Assembly (NCBI GenBank): GCA_034440635.1
Contig: JAOTON010001069.1
Span: 1-64,000 of the forward strand
Source: Lepas anatifera
Taxonomy: Eukaryota; Arthropoda; Thecostraca; Lepadidae
Length of the DNA stretch: 64,000 nucleotides
Reading direction: 5' to 3'
Shown here one piece after another: positions 62,387 to 64,000 of the stretch. A program made the position numbers and the translations under genes. The notes below the pieces were generated by a model. That model saw only the letters and a program-made list of their open reading frames with translations. It searched no databases and was not told where the DNA came from. Position 1 is the first letter of the stretch. Every line of letters begins with the position of its first letter.

Positions 62387-62884
62387 TCTCTGCACTCACT
62401 TCATAAAGTGTTTCCCACTCGGTCATCTATGTACTCCGTCTGCCAGCAAGACAGAATCCCCTTCCGACCAGGCGTAGGTACCAGCTCGTGGTCGGCACGA
62501 CGAACCAAACTCCACGGCCGATGTGTTGGGTTATTTATTCATTGCTAGTAAAAACATCACCGCAACATTTGCACTATGAAGTACGACAGACGATCCCTCT
62601 TTATTGAGCCGACAATGATGCCGTTCGCTGCCACCCGCGCACAACCCCGGGCGAAATCACGGGCGGCGAATCGTGCTGCGATCAAATGGCGGTGCATAAC
62701 AAGGCCGCCTCAGCAAACTCGTCACGTTCGAATACACAAATGCATGTGCCGTTAGCACGGCGATCGAACACCAGCAATCTATAGCAAAGCTCACAACGCT
62801 CGTCCAAAACGATCAAAACCGGGATTATACGATGATTATCGGCCGCAGTATCTGCGCCAGCCTCTATATCCTTTCTGCTCTGAT
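62387..62884. other. Intergenic, no feature recognised
   Basis: Convergent spacer after the DUF7064/7065-type gene; presumably includes its 3' UTR. Confidence 0.4.
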
Positions 62885-63345
62885 CCGTTAGTGGGAGTGC
62901 CAGGACTGGGAGCCCGAGTGGCGCAGAGCCAGGGTTCGGTGGCGCAGAGCCAGAGCTCGAATGGCAGAGCCGGAGCCCGAGTGGCGCAGGGCAGCCGGAC
63001 TGGCGACCATCTGCAGGCGCATCGGCGCAGCTGCCGCCGCCCCTCCCATATCGGGTCCCGGTCACCGGGGCACACTGATGGCTCCCTGCCGCCGCCCCTC
63101 CCATGTCGGGTCCCGGTCACCGGGGCACACTGATGGCTCCCTGCCGTCGCCCCTCCCATGTCGGGTCCCGGTCACCGGGGCACACTGATAACTCCTTGCC
63201 GCCGCCCCTCCCATATCGGGTCCCGGTCACCGGGGCACACTGATGGCTCCCTGCCGCCGCCCCTCCCATATCGGGTCCCGATCACCGGGGCACACTGATG
63301 GCTCCCTGCCGCCGCCCCTCCCATATCGGGTCCCGGTCACCGGGC
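62885..63345. repeat. Approximately 60-bp minisatellite between convergent genes
   Basis: Six units of CTGATGGCTCCCTGCCGCCG, CCCCTCCCATATCGGGTCCC and GGTCACCGGGGCACA. A shorter AGCCCGAGTGGCGCAGAGCC repeat (62911-62990) precedes them. Confidence 0.9.
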
Positions 63346-63790
63346 ATTCCGTTGCCTCACCTGCTGAACCATAGTCAAGATCGGCATCACTATCTGCACC
63401 TTTAAATCACCGGTATGTGGAACAGAGCAACACCGTGATAGAGCAATACGTTGTGGTTGAGAGACATAGCTCCAGCAAATACTCAAATCAATCAAGTCCA
63501 GGACGTTGGATGGGTTTTCGGTGCCGAGAGCGGTGCGCATACGTCTGATTGGGAGGCAAACGTGTGACAACACGGCCTCTGCTCAGCATCACACCGTACA
63601 GGATGCAACCGTGCTCTCTCTGCAGTGCGCACCCTCTACCTCCCTTCGATTTGTAGACAGTTCATTGGAGCCCGGGTCGGCGTGGGGACGGGGCTCTCGG
63701 TCGGACGTACCGAATCAGCTCTGCACGGCGCCGCCGCGGCAACATTAGCACAGTACAATCATCGTGTCTCTCTCCGCAGCGACCAGCCCG

Positions 63791-64000
63791 CTACAGGCCC
63801 GTCCACGAGTCGCTTTCCCCGTCGAACACCACGAAGAACCCCATTATGGTAAGAAACATGATGATGTTGCCAGTGAAGACCAGGGCGCAGGCGCCCCACT
63901 GGATCACGCTGTTGGCGTGCGCCAGCACCAGCGGCAGGCCAAACGCTGAGATAACGATGCCGGCTGTCAGGAAGACGGACAGCTCTGTACAGGAGTTGCT
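63791..64000 (-). CDS. LEPROT: LEPROT/VPS55-like protein, last exon (partial)
   Basis: The minus strand reads [20 protein letters not shown], then [27 protein letters not shown] and [17 protein letters not shown] with a TAG at 63791-63793. This is the C-terminal half of the four-TM LEPROT/LEPROTL1/Vps55 family (relatives have SSACRELA, TGIVVSAFG, WGACGLVLAGN and FLTIQGFF at these places), which acts in endosome-to-lysosome sorting and receptor surface levels. Two TM helices are present; the first half is outside the window. Confidence 0.92.
   Translation of the reverse strand, partial: SNSCTELSVFLTAGIVISAFGLPLVLAHANSVIQWGACALVFTGNIIMFLTIMGFFVVFDGESDSWTGL

Overview
This is a eukaryotic, animal-type window. 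Protein-coding genes are split by GT-AG introns, exons are very GC-rich, and introns and spacers are full of minisatellites, non-LTR retrotransposons and DNA transposons. The host genes and the I/CR1/Tx1-like retroelements suggest a metazoan, probably an arthropod and perhaps a crustacean. That placement is inference; the sequence alone does not fix the species.

Host genes, left to right. (1) The minus strand carries most of a PIGG-like gene (GPI ethanolamine phosphate transferase 2). Nine exons lie between 2304 and 19890, with compatible phases at every junction; the N-terminal and last C-terminal exons were not found. (2) The plus strand carries MRPS26 (mitochondrial small-subunit protein mS26), four exons between 50364 and 60378, with an apparent 1-bp frameshift in exon 3. 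(3) The plus strand at 61132-62386 holds an essentially intronless gene of the uncharacterised AttH/CrtC-like (DUF7064/DUF7065-type) family, also with an apparent 1-bp frameshift. (4) The minus strand at 63791-64000 holds the last exon of a LEPROT/VPS55-like gene that runs off the right edge.

Mobile DNA fills the rest. It includes an I/R1-like LINE remnant (1-2066), a LINE ORF1 with PHD finger fused to an endonuclease start (4267-5421), and a hAT-like element (21617-25225, 8-bp target duplication). A TA-flanked DNA element (26056-34115) contains an I-like LINE that itself contains a second truncated copy. A 5.1-kb foldback-like element (34652-39772) has arms of tandem repeats. Further right are a CR1-like reverse transcriptase (39945-41410), a palindrome carrying THAP-domain fragments (about 42290-44893), a Tc1/mariner element (48166-49148), a hAT element (51446-57020) in MRPS26 intron 2, a Tx1/L1-like fragment (58073-59010), and several TTAA-flanked MITEs rich in AGGTCA nuclear-receptor half-sites.

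The most striking pattern is that the minisatellites in PIGG are not random intronic repeats. At seven exon edges the array unit contains the adjacent splice junction, meaning a few exon nucleotides plus the acceptor or donor. An eighth edge has a two-copy, nascent-looking duplication. Splice-site-spanning tandem duplication therefore appears to have shaped this gene repeatedly, leaving arrays of decoy splice sites beside the real ones.
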